The notes below the pieces were generated by a model. That model was given only the letters and a program-made list of their open reading frames with translations, did no database searches and was not told the DNA's origin. From Plantago major (Eukaryota; Streptophyta; Magnoliopsida; Lamiales; Plantaginaceae), in contig JAIFAC010000160.1 in the NCBI GenBank assembly GCA_026545765.1, positions 95,080 through 159,079 of the forward strand: a DNA stretch of 64,000 nt, read 5' to 3'. Below, piece after piece: positions 54,078 to 64,000 of this stretch; the first letter of the stretch is position 1; every line of letters begins with the position of its first letter. Both the position numbers and the translations under genes were made by a program.

Positions 54078-57000
54078 GGGTGTGATTGGTAGGAGTAAGT
54101 TGTGTGTTTTGAGGGGTTGACCGGCCATTTTGCATTGATTGGTAGTGTTTTCGTGTTTGCGTTTTGTATTTGTAAAGCCCGCGTTCGGATGAGGGCCGGG
54201 GTTTGTAACCCCTCTATAGATGCATTTCGAAACCCCTCGAAAATTGAGGGGTTTTGAAACGCATCTATAGAGGGGTTTTGAAACACAAATAGAGGCCACG
54301 CGAAATGTCATTTATACCCCTCAAATTGAACATGAAAATCCCATTGTACCCTCCAAACCCTAAATTGAGATGATAAATCTGAATTTCCCTTCACATTTTC
54401 CCTCCATTCTTCATTTCTTCTCTATTCCATTGAAGGAGGAAACCCTAATTCTTCTTCTCTGTTCTACATAATCGCCAGTAATTCTTATTCCTTTGATTCT
54501 TTGATTCTTCCTTGAAATCTTCCATGTGACTCGAATAATTGAACTTGTGTTTCTTCACGGGGCTTTAGTAGCGGTACATTAGGCCATGAGCAACTCGTGG
54601 AGAAATGCTTTGAGTGAAAGGTATATGTTTCTTCTACTCAGTATTCCGGTTTTTTATGCTCCATTCTCTTAATTTATGGTGGCCCCTCGAATTTAATGTG
54701 TGTCTCTCAACTATATATTTGAAATTGTAATTGCTCTGTTCGTTACATTTATTGTTCTAGTTGCTTGAGATTTAGTTAGTGTTCCCTAGGTATTAAAGTT
54801 GTCGAAATACAAGTAGTATTTAATCTTTTTCCAGGTGTGGTCTTGCATTGATGGTTCTTAGCATTTAATTATGAAAGAGAATGTTTGTTTTTTTTAACAT
54901 TTTTCTGTTTTTGTCGAATTATTGTTCATTGTTCTATTTGGCTTTGATTTGTGCACTTTAATGCAGATCGGTATGTTAAATTCTATGATAATTTTTGAAA
55001 ATCCCAAACTATTATTATAACCTTGGTGTTGGTGATTCGAGCTAAATTAAGGGCATTCATGGTAATATGGTTTGGAATGTTGGTGGCTTTAACTTGGTAT
55101 TACGATCGGCACATACAACCTATGGTTAAGCGTGGCGTGGCGGCCATGAAGGTATCGCATGAATCCCAAAAAAAGTTCAGGCAACCTACATAAGAAGGCT
55201 TGGGAAAGCAATGGAATATCCACACTTACATGGTAAAAAACACTATGGTTACTCGACAATTCTTGGTCGGGAAAGGTGCCCCCAACCTGCGGACACATGG
55301 TCAGAATCCAGTGAAGATTAAGAACAGAGATGCACCAACGATGAAGGATGCTACCTCGATTCGGACGAGGTTTTGCTTGTGAAGGAGGTCACTGGAAAGG
55401 TTTATTCTTTACATTCATCCGTGGATTAATTTTGTAATTTTAGTTCAAAATATCACGATCTTTAAGTTATTTGTTAGGAAAATGTTAATGGGATGTTGAA
55501 GTTAAACCGCGTGATAACTTAAAGTTTGCCTCTAAATGTGCTCATTATGATGCTAATGGTGTTATCAAAGTAAAACATCAACAATTCATTGTTTAGTATT
55601 GTATTGTGATTTGTGTTACTAGTACAGTACTCTGTCTTGAAATCTACCACTAAATAAGTAGAGGCTTAATGTTAGATGTGTTATACAATCACTAAAGAGG
55701 TGTTATAACTTGGACCTTAATGCTTAGTCCATTAGGTTAGTGTAACCAAAATTATTGATAAAGTGTGTTTGAATGTCAATCCGATTACAAGTATGTTGAC
55801 TATCTTTGATTTTGTATGTTTCAAATGTGAATTGACAATGCTTGAGTACTTAGTTTTGATAAATGACAAAAGTTCCAAAGTTTTGAATTAAATATGCTAT
55901 GCATCTTCACATATTCAATTTCAAATTAGTGCATTAAAAGTATGTTGTCCCAATTTTCTAAAATGTCAAATTAACAATTGTTGATGCATGTTTCCAAATG
56001 ACAATTGATTTTCAATGTGTCTAATTGAATCAACATGACCCGAGCGGGAAGTAGTAGGGAGTTCTAGTAAAGCGGTCGAGGAAAAGTCCAAGCGCATCAA
56101 GAAGGGACCACCGATTGACGATCGACTCGAATGCTTACTAAAGAGCTTGCAAATTATGTTTTCTAATTCAAAATATGTCTACAACATCGGGTTTTTGTCT
56201 AACCCGTTATAGAAGTAGAGTAAGGGATCTTATTATCTTCTAGTCGTGCTCTTTAGTTGTCTACTAATGATGTAAGTGTTCAAGTAGTCTATTTCTATTT
56301 AATGAAAGGGGTGTTCGTTGCTATATTACACTTTGAATTCACCTTTTGGAATTTCACAATGACAATTCAAATAATTTACCCACAATGGCAAAACTAGTAA
56401 TAAAGAATTCAAGCAAGTTAGTTATAAAGATATAGCGTTTCTTCCGACAATTATACTAATTTTTTTTTTTTATGGTGATTAAATTAATTCCAACTATCTT
56501 AATAGTTCGGTTGCAATAACAAAACAACAAAAAAACAAAATACGAGCAAGCCCTTTACTTGATTTTGTCAAGAAGGTGATAGTTCTGCCAAAATCAATTC
56601 AAGTGAGGTTGGGTGACCAATAAAGATCAGACTGGAAAATCCTAGAGGACAAGTTGAAATTTGCTAAAAATTGGCCAAGAGCAAAAAAAAAAAAAAAAAA
56701 TCGGAATTGTTGATGGATCTATGATGGAATAACAACCAGGTGTCCGTGGTCGTAAGCGTATTTTGTTTTCCAAGCATTCTTTATACTCTTGTAAACATTG
56801 AAGTTCTATATGTTTTAGACGTTTCAAAATAAAAAACCAAAAAAAAAAAAGCGAAACAAGGTACTTTAATTGGTTGTAAGTTGTTAAGAGGATGACAATT
56901 AGTAATAAAGTTTGGAGGGATTTTTAAAAATAAAATCAAATTTGGAGGGAAAGGGAAACATCTTTTTTACATGTATTCTTGTAACACTACTAAGCAGTGA

Positions 57001-57240
57001 GAAATGTGCGTGCAAAAGTAAGGGTGAATTTGTCCTTTCGCATGGCCTACAACTACAAATACAGACTAACGTGTAAAACAAAGTTCTGTACCAATCGGGG
57101 TTTCTGAAACACACGACTTTTACACAGATTTCCTACGATCGATCGGCGGGTGAAAACCACTCAATTTTGCAAGGGCCTAAAGCAGCGTGTAAAAATAACG
57201 GTTGACTTAAAATGCACGCGTTTTCCTACCAATCACACCC
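54078..57240. mobile_element. TIR DNA transposon, Harbinger/Tourist-like, degenerate
   Basis: Perfect 17-bp inverted termini GGGTGTGATTGGTAGGA / TCCTACCAATCACACCC flanked by TAG on both sides (54075-54077, 57241-57243). A GTGTGATTGGT terminus and 3-bp duplication suggest PIF/Harbinger, although TWA is usual there. The 3.2-kb interior has an intron-like leader (about 54350-54625) and broken frames, including KSKRIKKGPPIDDRLECLLK near 56085-56145. No intact transposase. Confidence 0.6.
54209..54282. repeat. perfect inverted repeat in the subterminal region
   Basis: ACCCCTCTATAGATGC... pairs with ...GCATCTATAGAGGGGT, and CGAAACCCCTC with GAGGGGTTTTG, around a short GAAAATT loop. A foldback of about 30-bp arms in the 54078-57240 element. 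Confidence 0.75.
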
Positions 57241-57410
57241 TAGGTAATTAAAATGCACATCCTCCTCTCCTCCTTAGGCAATGGCGGAGGGCGGTCGAGC
57301 AGGAGAATGGCACCGATGATCTGCCGAATAGGCCATATAGGCGCCTGAAGTGCATCGTTTATCCACCACATGACATTTAGTCCCGTTGTTTCTTGGTCAT
57401 GGCTACGAAG

Positions 57411-58834
57411 GACAAATTGACAATTTTGACTCCAAATCGACATGGCAGCGTCCAGTCAAATCGACCATCACCATGCCACCTCATTAAAATGGTCAAATAA
57501 TGTAAAATTAAATTAAAAAATAAAAATTAAATTTCAAAAAAAAAATTAAATTTCATAATTTGAAATTAAAAAAAAAACATAAATAAAATTTATAATTAAT
57601 TAAAAAACAGTTAAGGTGATGGATTATCATTAGCATTTTGGATGAATTGATTATCAGTACTATGTCATGTAATGGATTATCTTTTGGATTGAATTTCTAA
57701 GACTTATGTACTCATTTTATGTCTGATATGTTCTCCTTTGCTCCAATTCTGTTACAGTTCCCATTTTCTCTTACAGTTTTCCAAGTTTTGTTACAGTTTT
57801 GTCTGTTACAGTTTTGCAGTTAGTTCTAGTTCTAGTTCAGTTTTGGTGTAATTTTGGATGAATCATTGTTCTCCCAGTTTGGTTGATTAATTCTATCCAA
57901 ACTTTGTTGTTTAGTTGTATTCAATACAAATATAAGCCACAACTCGATCTCAAAACAACCAATATAAATCTTGGAACTTCATTAACATAGAAAATCAAAC
58001 AACCAAAATGAACTCAATGTCCGTATCGAAAATGACGGAAAATACCTAACATCAATCACATTAACAATCGAACTAGCTACTTCAACATAACAATCCACCT
58101 GAAGCGAATTACACGATAATAACCACAATTTTCACATCTTCATCTTCTGTTTTCCTCCATCATAGCCTTGATTTTTGCTTGATTGATCTTCATTCTTGTA
58201 TTATCCTCCGACAATTTGAATTTTGTTCACAAAACACCAACTAAACAACAAATTGGGGATCAAAGCGGAATAAATCAAGAAACTAAGCGGAAAATTAAGC
58301 AATTACCTTATTAAGCATTGGACCCATCTTGACAGGATTTACATCCGTCCATGAAGTAAGCCTTTTAGAAAGTGCCCACGGTGACAATATCTACGTGTTG
58401 GGTGTTCCATATGGCGTATTCCATCTGAGTTCTTTGAAGAACTTCGACATGGGATTGAAGAATCTGGGCGAATTGGAGAAATTAGGGCCGAATTTCAGGT
58501 CAATTGGACATATTAGGGTTTGTTCTTGAGAAAGAGGAGTAAAAATAGGTGAGTAATATAAGAGGGGCACGTGTTTTCTTGGAGGGAAATCTCCCACCCT
58601 TTATTTTCTCCTTCTTTTCGTTTTTTAATTAATTATAAATTTTATTTATGTTTCTTTTTTTTTAATTTCAAATTATGAAATTTAATTTTTCTTTTTTTTA
58701 AATTTAATTTTTATTTTTTAATTTAATTTTACATTATTTGACCATTTTAATGAGGTGGCATGGTGAATGGTGATGTCGATTGACTGTCTCGTTGACGTCA
58801 TGTCGTACGATTGAGTCGAAATTGTCAATTTGTC
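57411..58834. mobile_element. Mutator-like element with long TIRs
   Basis: Inverted repeats of about 200 bp: GACAAATTGACAATTT and CACCATGCCACCTCATTAAA... at the left (57411-57610), mirrored at 58618-58834. The arms continue into A-rich/T-rich tracts. Long TIRs are typical of MULEs. The expected 9-bp duplication is not preserved (GCTACGAAG versus ATTCAATCG). No transposase inside; the interior has CCAGTTT/TTACAGTTTT repeats and short frames only. Confidence 0.65.
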
Positions 58835-59021
58835 ATTCAATCGGAACTCACACCGTATCCTTTACTCTTTCTCTTCTCTTCGATTGGACCTTGTAATCGA
58901 TCAGAGAAATCACTGCATTCACGCAATTTTTTTTTTTTTTTCAAATCTCTTTTCTCTGAACTCTCGCCGATTTGGTCTTTCATCCGGCAGGTCCACAGTC
59001 TACTCCATTGTGGTCGGAGGT
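58835..59021 (+). other. leader-exon-like segment beside the MULE
   Basis: A pyrimidine-rich stretch with a T tract, then CAGGTCCACAGTCTACTCC and a consensus-like donor GTCGGAG/GTAGATAAT at about 59021. It resembles an untranslated first exon spliced to 59760. Transcription is inferred. Confidence 0.3.
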
Positions 59022-59808
59022 AGATAATCTCTTCTTCAACTATTTTTATCCTCCAAATCCCTAATCATTTCTTATGTTTTGTTTTCTCAAACTAATCAGC
59101 ATGGCTTTTTACATCACTTTTTTCTTGTTTGCAAGTTAGTGTTGTGACATGGATATTATTATCATTTTAGCTACCTTCAATGCAACTTCTTTTGGTGAGC
59201 TATCTCTAACCGTCTTGGGCTCTTGTAGTTTAGTGAAAGAAAATTACAAATACATGGTCTTGGTAACCTCTATGATACTTCACTCTCATGAAGATTTGTT
59301 TTCTTTTTCTATGTTGTCTTTGTATATTAGGTAAAATACATGTGTACTTGAATTTATTATTATCATTTGCGGATAATCAGATTAAAATTTAGTCTCTTTA
59401 GTTGCCACTAGTTTAGAATGCCTGAGTTATTATGTTTTTTATAGTGACTAAATTTTCTCATTTTCGTTTTTTACTATATATATAAAAGAAAGTCGATTTA
59501 TGAAGGCTTGAGGTTCTCTACAGACCAGATCTAAATGGAGAAAAGACTAGGCAAGAACGTCTTGCTTGACATGGACATGTGCTGGAGATTTTCTTGCCCT
59601 ATTTTATCTGCTCAAGTTACCTGTTAAACTGATAAATATGAAGGCAAATAGTATGCTAGCCTTGTGAGGGACAAGTTTGAATAATTGCTTTTCTGTACAT
59701 TGTTAGTCATGTGAATCTGTGCTTTCCACCATGTAGTATTAATTAATTACCCCTGCAGGGTGAGTGAATGTAGCAACAATTAATTTCGTGTATGATTTAC
59801 TACATGTG

Positions 59809-59991
59809 ATGGGCCGTGATCATATTCCGCTAGGTCTTCGAAATGTATTTGCGATGAATAAGTCCGATACAGTCTTCTCAGCTGTTGGAGACTTCAAGGT
59901 GTTTTTAGATGCTGCAGTTACTGTCTTGGTTTTGTGGGACCGACAGAGGCTATGTGACACTGCAGAGGAGCTAAAAATAAATGTTGTCTGA
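59809..59991 (+). CDS. exon-like short ORF, unknown product
   Basis: 60 codons from the ATG at 59809 (MGRDHIPLGLRNVFAMNKSD) to TGA, with TVFSAVGDFKVFLDAAVTV and LWDRQRLCDTAEELKIN. The frame is open upstream to 59764, just after an acceptor-like CCCCTGCAG/GGTGAG at about 59759, so it may be an internal exon. The composition looks like a real globular protein, but I do not recognise the family. No continuation is found downstream. It is probably a gene fragment next to the MULE. Confidence 0.3.
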   Translation: MGRDHIPLGLRNVFAMNKSDTVFSAVGDFKVFLDAAVTVLVLWDRQRLCDTAEELKINVV

Positions 59992-60599
59992 AGCGCAGTG
60001 ACCAATTGACCATGTTGAGGCTGAAATTTTGAACAGGCGGCGAGACCAAAAGAAAGCTGCAGCGTGATGAAATGTGGTGGTGGGGACATGTCATGATTCC
60101 GTCTGAGCCGATTATCATTGGAAATGATGGTCTTTGGTGACTTTTGAAAGTGAGCAATTGTGGTGGTGTGATGATATCATATAGGGTACTAGAAGGTGTT
60201 AGTCAAATGGAAGCGTGTGAAGTTTGGTCCGAGTTCCTTCCGTTTGATGCAGTCATCTCAATCACCTCTTGTTGCAATAAATGGATCTTGATCATATTGA
60301 ATTTCAAGTTAATTTCTGACAATCTGGCAAGAAGGAATACTTGTTTTGACTGCAGGAACAAGCGTTGGCTTCCATTTTTGTGAGTTCAGAATGGTTGGTT
60401 TTGATTTTCATACACTAAAGGGTAAGGGACTTGGTTGTTGGTACTCGAAGGAGTATTGATAACTAAGTTGCACCTCGAGGCTAAACCGATGTGATTTAGT
60501 TTTAAATATCTCGAGGTGTCATGTTGTGGTGTTACACTTTGGGGAACGGAGACACATCTTAAATTTCTTGCCAATTGTTGTCTTGAACATTGGGTGTAG

Positions 60600-60990
60600 G
60601 GGATGGATAATATGGTTTCTTTCGTTGAGTCGTGAACACGTCTTAAGTTGCTTACTTGTCTCCTCGTGGCATAGGGTGTAGGGCGTGACTAGTATTGCTC
60701 AATGCTTCGTATTCTATGACCATCTCTTAAACTTCTTGCCCCTTGTTCTCTTGGGAACTTTGGGTGTAGGGGTGTGTTTTCCTTGCTTTTGGATTTTTTT
60801 GTGAACATTAGGTATAGGGGGGTGGATAATATGATTTGCGCTCTGTGAATCGTGACCTTGTAAATTTCTTCTACTTCTCCTTGTAGGCATAGGGTGTAGG
60901 GGTGTTGGCTAGTAGTGCTCATTGTTTCGTATTTCATGACCATCTCTTAAATTTCTTGCCTTTTGTTTTCTTGAAATCCTTTAGCACCTT
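60600..60990. repeat. tandem duplication with GGGTGTAGGG motif
   Basis: Two copies (about 60640-60775 and 60850-60985) share CATAGGGTGTAGGG, CTAGTA(T/G)TGCTCA.TG.TTCGTATT, and CATGACCATCTCTTAAA.TTCTTGCC. A further partial copy starts at about 60540. Non-coding. Confidence 0.65.
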
Positions 60991-61440
60991 GAGACCTCCG
61001 ATTTTTGATGGGGAGTGAAGGATTTGTGGTTTAAGGAATTGATGGTTTTAATGAATTGGATTCGACTTTTTGAAGCCCTGTGAATTATCTTGGAATTGAT
61101 TGTTGGAATCGGGATATTAATGGCTCCGTTGATGCTTTGGTACTTGCTACTCTTGTGATGTCGATGGGATGAAGTCAAGGATGCTAATGGTTCCGTTGAC
61201 AACCCACATTGTTATTCATATTGGAATGCATTTTGGAGATCGCCTTTCACCTTGTGATGGGGCACGACATGAGCTTCTCCTTGGATGGTTTAGAGTTAAT
61301 GTGATGGTTTTGTAATTGGTTGAGATTATATTGTTAGTATGAGATCGATGTGGTTTTGAGTTGTAATGTTTTCTTCATTTAAGCATTTCTTATGCTCTTG
61401 TAAACACTTTAAGTTTTATCTATAAAATTTTTGCCGTTTC

Positions 61441-62040
61441 AAAAAAAAGTATAGTAAAGTCTTACCACATGGTAGTGCTGGACTTATTTACTCGGATAAT
61501 ATACATGGACCGGCTCGTGATTTTCCTCTAAGGCCTCGCATATTTTTTAACTGATTTTTCAAGTTCAATGTTCTACTTCTTTCTTTAAGCTTAGCTCAAA
61601 TCAACTTATGGTATCAACTAGGCATTCATGTAAAAGTGATTGTGTAATCCTCTAATAAGCTCATCTAATTTATACTCTAATGCTAAGGCAATTTGCATTG
61701 CATTTCGTCCACGGCTCTGTGACAATATTCTTTGGCGCGTCGGCCTTCGTCACATAGTGGCGGGTGAGTTTAAATTAGCGACCCGATAGGTTCTTTGCCA
61801 TGTGTCACTCCTTTTATTTTTTTGAAAATTAGTTTAAATTTTAAGCGGTTATAACTTTCAAAATAAAATGCAAAAATAAATAAAAATCACCGACTTTATT
61901 TTTGAGATCTATAAAATGAGATCGAGTCTTGACTATATTTGGATCATCCATCTCCAACTCCTCTTTCTCTCTTAATTAAACTTAAAACACTCTCTTCACT
62001 CCAAAACACTGACCATCTCCACTTCAATTTTCCGGCGACA
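61441..62040. other. intergenic, no gene seen
   Basis: A/T-rich sequence. The last 60 bases (about 61975-62040) are a pyrimidine-rich leader-like segment before the decayed frame that follows. Confidence 0.4.
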
Positions 62041-62890
62041 TGGGCCGGAAACTTGTTTCTCGAAACTCTGAGGTGGATGTAAGAAAACACACAAACTTCT
62101 GAGCGTGCATGAAAAAGCAACAAAACACCTCTCCACCCAAGAGCTTTGTTAGCCCTTTGTTGGCTTCATGCGAAGACCCTACACTCAATTACCATTCTCA
62201 ATCTCACAAACACCAATGTTTTATAAGCATAGGAAGTTGTTCTGAAGCACTGAAATTCAACCGATCCGGGCGTGGGAAAGGAAAGCGAACACGGAAGGAA
62301 GGGCGACGATAAAAGCGAAGGGCGTGGCTCACCTACAACCTGAATGAGGACTTGGTTCTCATCTCTTGTTACATGGCCGTTAGCAAATCCGATCATTAGC
62401 ACGAATCGGAAGGTATGCAAGTTTGTTGAAAGTCGAGAGAAGTTCGAGGATGTGCGGAGAGATGGGAGGATGTCGGTTTGGAAAAAGCGGTCATGATTCA
62501 CGCCGTCTCGATTTAAGCGGATGAGAGATGACATTAATTGGTGGGTGATTTGTGTGGATCGTGCTACTAGGGTTGTCGGCGATCGAATTGGCTACAATGA
62601 AACGATATGTATAAAGCGACCGGAATTCTGAAGAGAAGTCCGGTTGTAGCCGGATTCAACCTATTCAAGCGGTGGGATGCCGTGAAGCGATTACCCAGTG
62701 GGAAGCGAGGATGAACTTGGAGGAAACATACGAAGGCGCACAACTCAGGGTTGAGGTTCTAGTTGATGATGACCAACCGATGGAATCGGCGGTGAGTGCT
62801 AGTAGTGGGAGCAGCGCCCGGTGAGGCGATGTCGATGTCACGCCTAGCAAGCGTCCTATGGAGTGCATTGGCAAAGAAGATGGCTAGAGG
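62041..62890 (+). pseudogene. decayed Harbinger ORF1-like (Myb/NAM-associated) pseudogene
   Basis: Fragments in three plus-strand frames: YNLNEDLVLISCYMAVS near 62330, RFKRMRDDINWWV near 62510, and AITQWEARMNLEETYEGAQL near 62690, then a Ser-rich tail. The ordering of an E-D-L tryptophan-cluster start, an R-x-W/K-x-I middle and a P-K-W-type end recalls the Myb/SANT-like protein encoded by PIF/Harbinger elements and NAM-associated domains. At least four frame breaks. No TIRs recognised. Assignment tentative. Confidence 0.4.
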
Positions 62891-63127
62891 TGGTAGTTAA
62901 GCAACTCCTCGATGGATGCTGAGCGAGGATGGGTTAACTTTAATGAAAGTTATCCCCGATACCTTGAGTTGGAAGGCAATGAGTTTGCGAAAGGAAAACG
63001 TGGGATGAAGGAGAAGAAGATGGACATGGATGACACTTATGGGGAACTATGCTAACCAATGACTTGACATAGGGAGTTTGTGATGCTGCTATGAAGAATT
63101 GTTTCCATCGGTAATGGTGAAGTTGAG

Positions 63128-63235
63128 AGCTTGTTTTAGGTTGCTTGTTTGGTTTGCTTGTTTTAGTTTGCTTGTTTCGGTTTGCTTGTTTTAGTTTGCT
63201 TGTTTGTTTTTACTTCCAGTGTGGCTTGTTTGTAT
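63128..63235. repeat. GTTTGCTTGTTT short tandem repeat
   Basis: Six or so imperfect copies of TTTGCTTGTTT(T/C)(A/G)G, non-coding, downstream of the decayed pseudogene. Confidence 0.7.
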
Positions 63236-63649
63236 TTTACTCTTCAGTGTAGTTGTAATAAAATCGGTGTGCTTTTGATGTGAAAATGAAGTGTGATTCG
63301 ATGAAAGCTTAGTGTTTCCATGCGAAGCGGTGTTACGAGTAAAAACATGGCTTTGCCGTGATGTACGATGGATTCGCCGAAGATCGTTTGGAGGTTAAAA
63401 TTGCATTTTATAAGTTTGGGCACTTTTGTAATTTTTAATAGTTGTTAGAATTCGTTTTGTATTAAGTTTCCTTTCCGACCAAGTTAGGTTTCGGTATTTA
63501 AACATTCTTAGATGGTTTTGTGAATGTGAATATGAATTTGAGTTTGAATTATTTGAATTACTGGAAGAAAGTAAGTCTTGTGATTTATCCTTGCTTTATC
63601 GGGCATCTTATTTTTTGCTTTATCGGACATCTTATCTTTGCTTTAGCCG

Positions 63650-63818
63650 AAATGAGTCATACATCTGGACATCTTATCTTGATTAATGAGAAATCGATGC
63701 ATTATGACTCGGCTATGACTAAGAAATGAGTCACATATCTGGGACATCTTATCTTGATTAATGAAATCGATGCATTGTGACTTCATTATGACTAATAAAT
63801 GAGTCACACATCTCAACT
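63650..63818. repeat. ~74-bp tandem repeat, just over two copies
   Basis: AAATGAGTCAYAYATCTGG..., ...CATCTTATCTTGATTAATGA..., ATCGATGCATT.TGACT and ATGACTAA repeat in direct order starting near 63650, 63725 and 63798. Additional GGACATCTTAT phrases lie just upstream. Confidence 0.75.
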
Positions 63819-63819
63819 T

Positions 63820-64000
63820 TGTCTATATAATGCAACCATAGAACACATTTTGAGACCTGACAAATTACTTGCATTCATCCCTTCTTCCATTTTCTTAACT
63901 AAGCAGAAAACTTTCTATCTGCTTCAATTTTCCAAAGATAATCATGTCCGATTCATCATCGATGATGAAAGCTTGTAGTTCTTCTTCATCGATCCTTTTC
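63820..64000 (+). other. possible 5' end of a gene running off the window
   Basis: TCTATATAATGC (about 63820) could be a TATA box. A leader of about 120 bases leads to ATG at 63946, opening MSDSSSMMKACSSSSSI, which reaches the window edge without a clear stop. Too short to identify; a host gene or a transposon ORF are both possible. Confidence 0.25.

Noticed and set aside
59764-59991. Start at 59764 for the orphan ORF
   Set aside because: The codon there is GTG. The first ATG in frame is 59809, so the upstream part is more likely the rest of an internal exon.
62166-62874. Minus-strand Ser/Arg-rich frames
   Set aside because: Antisense to the decayed Harbinger ORF1-like fragments on the plus strand, which make better sense as protein.
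1-64000. tRNA or rRNA genes
   Set aside because: No cloverleaf with GGTTCGANTCC-type T-arm or rRNA core sequence was seen on either strand. Only primer-binding sites complementary to tRNA were found.

Overview
The window is nuclear DNA of a flowering plant, most likely a eudicot. It is AT-rich and has long intergenic stretches of nested transposable elements, GT-AG introns, a plant inner-centromere-protein gene, an L-type lectin receptor kinase, and Sirevirus-like copia, CACTA, Stowaway, hAT and Mutator-type elements. I cannot name the species from sequence alone.

Layout. (1) 1-18117: two Sirevirus-like Ty1/copia retrotransposons, both on the minus strand. Element B runs from off the left edge to 13015 and carries an env-like downstream region (1-4810), RNase H, RT, integrase, protease, gag, PBS and 5' LTR. 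Its 5' LTR abuts the truncated integrase of element A (13016-18117), so B probably sits inside A. Element A in turn abuts an LTR remnant of a third element (18118-18932). (2) 19404-29568: a nine-exon plus-strand gene for the plant INCENP/WYRD-type chromosomal passenger protein, with Stowaway and hAT MITEs in its introns and an apparent one-base frameshift in exon 6. (3) 30061-33301: Stowaway MITEs, including one inside another of the same family, and a short non-autonomous LTR element with an intact CTCTT target duplication. Its left LTR carries two further insertions. (4) 36448-38472: an intact intronless L-type lectin receptor kinase of LecRK-VIII type. (5) 38857-52843: a stack of elements. 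Inverted 92-bp-unit repeats flank a copia element (719-bp LTRs, internal deletion), which contains a complete but decayed CACTA transposon (41100-48077). A short plastid accD fragment lies at the CACTA edge. (6) 52844-64000: a TIR element (54078-57240), a Mutator-like long-TIR element (57411-58834), an exon-like ORF of unknown kin, tandem repeats and a decayed Harbinger ORF1-like pseudogene.

Only two convincing host genes are present: INCENP, which would recruit Aurora kinase to centromeres and the spindle midzone, and LecRK, a plasma-membrane receptor kinase. They have no evident functional link. The rest is transposon sediment. The most unusual observation is that duplicate transposon copies differ repeatedly by loss of the middle base of CAG/CTG, giving CG. 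CAG/CTG is a CHG methylation context. This pattern breaks reading frames and one primer-binding site, and may be a sequencing artefact rather than biology.
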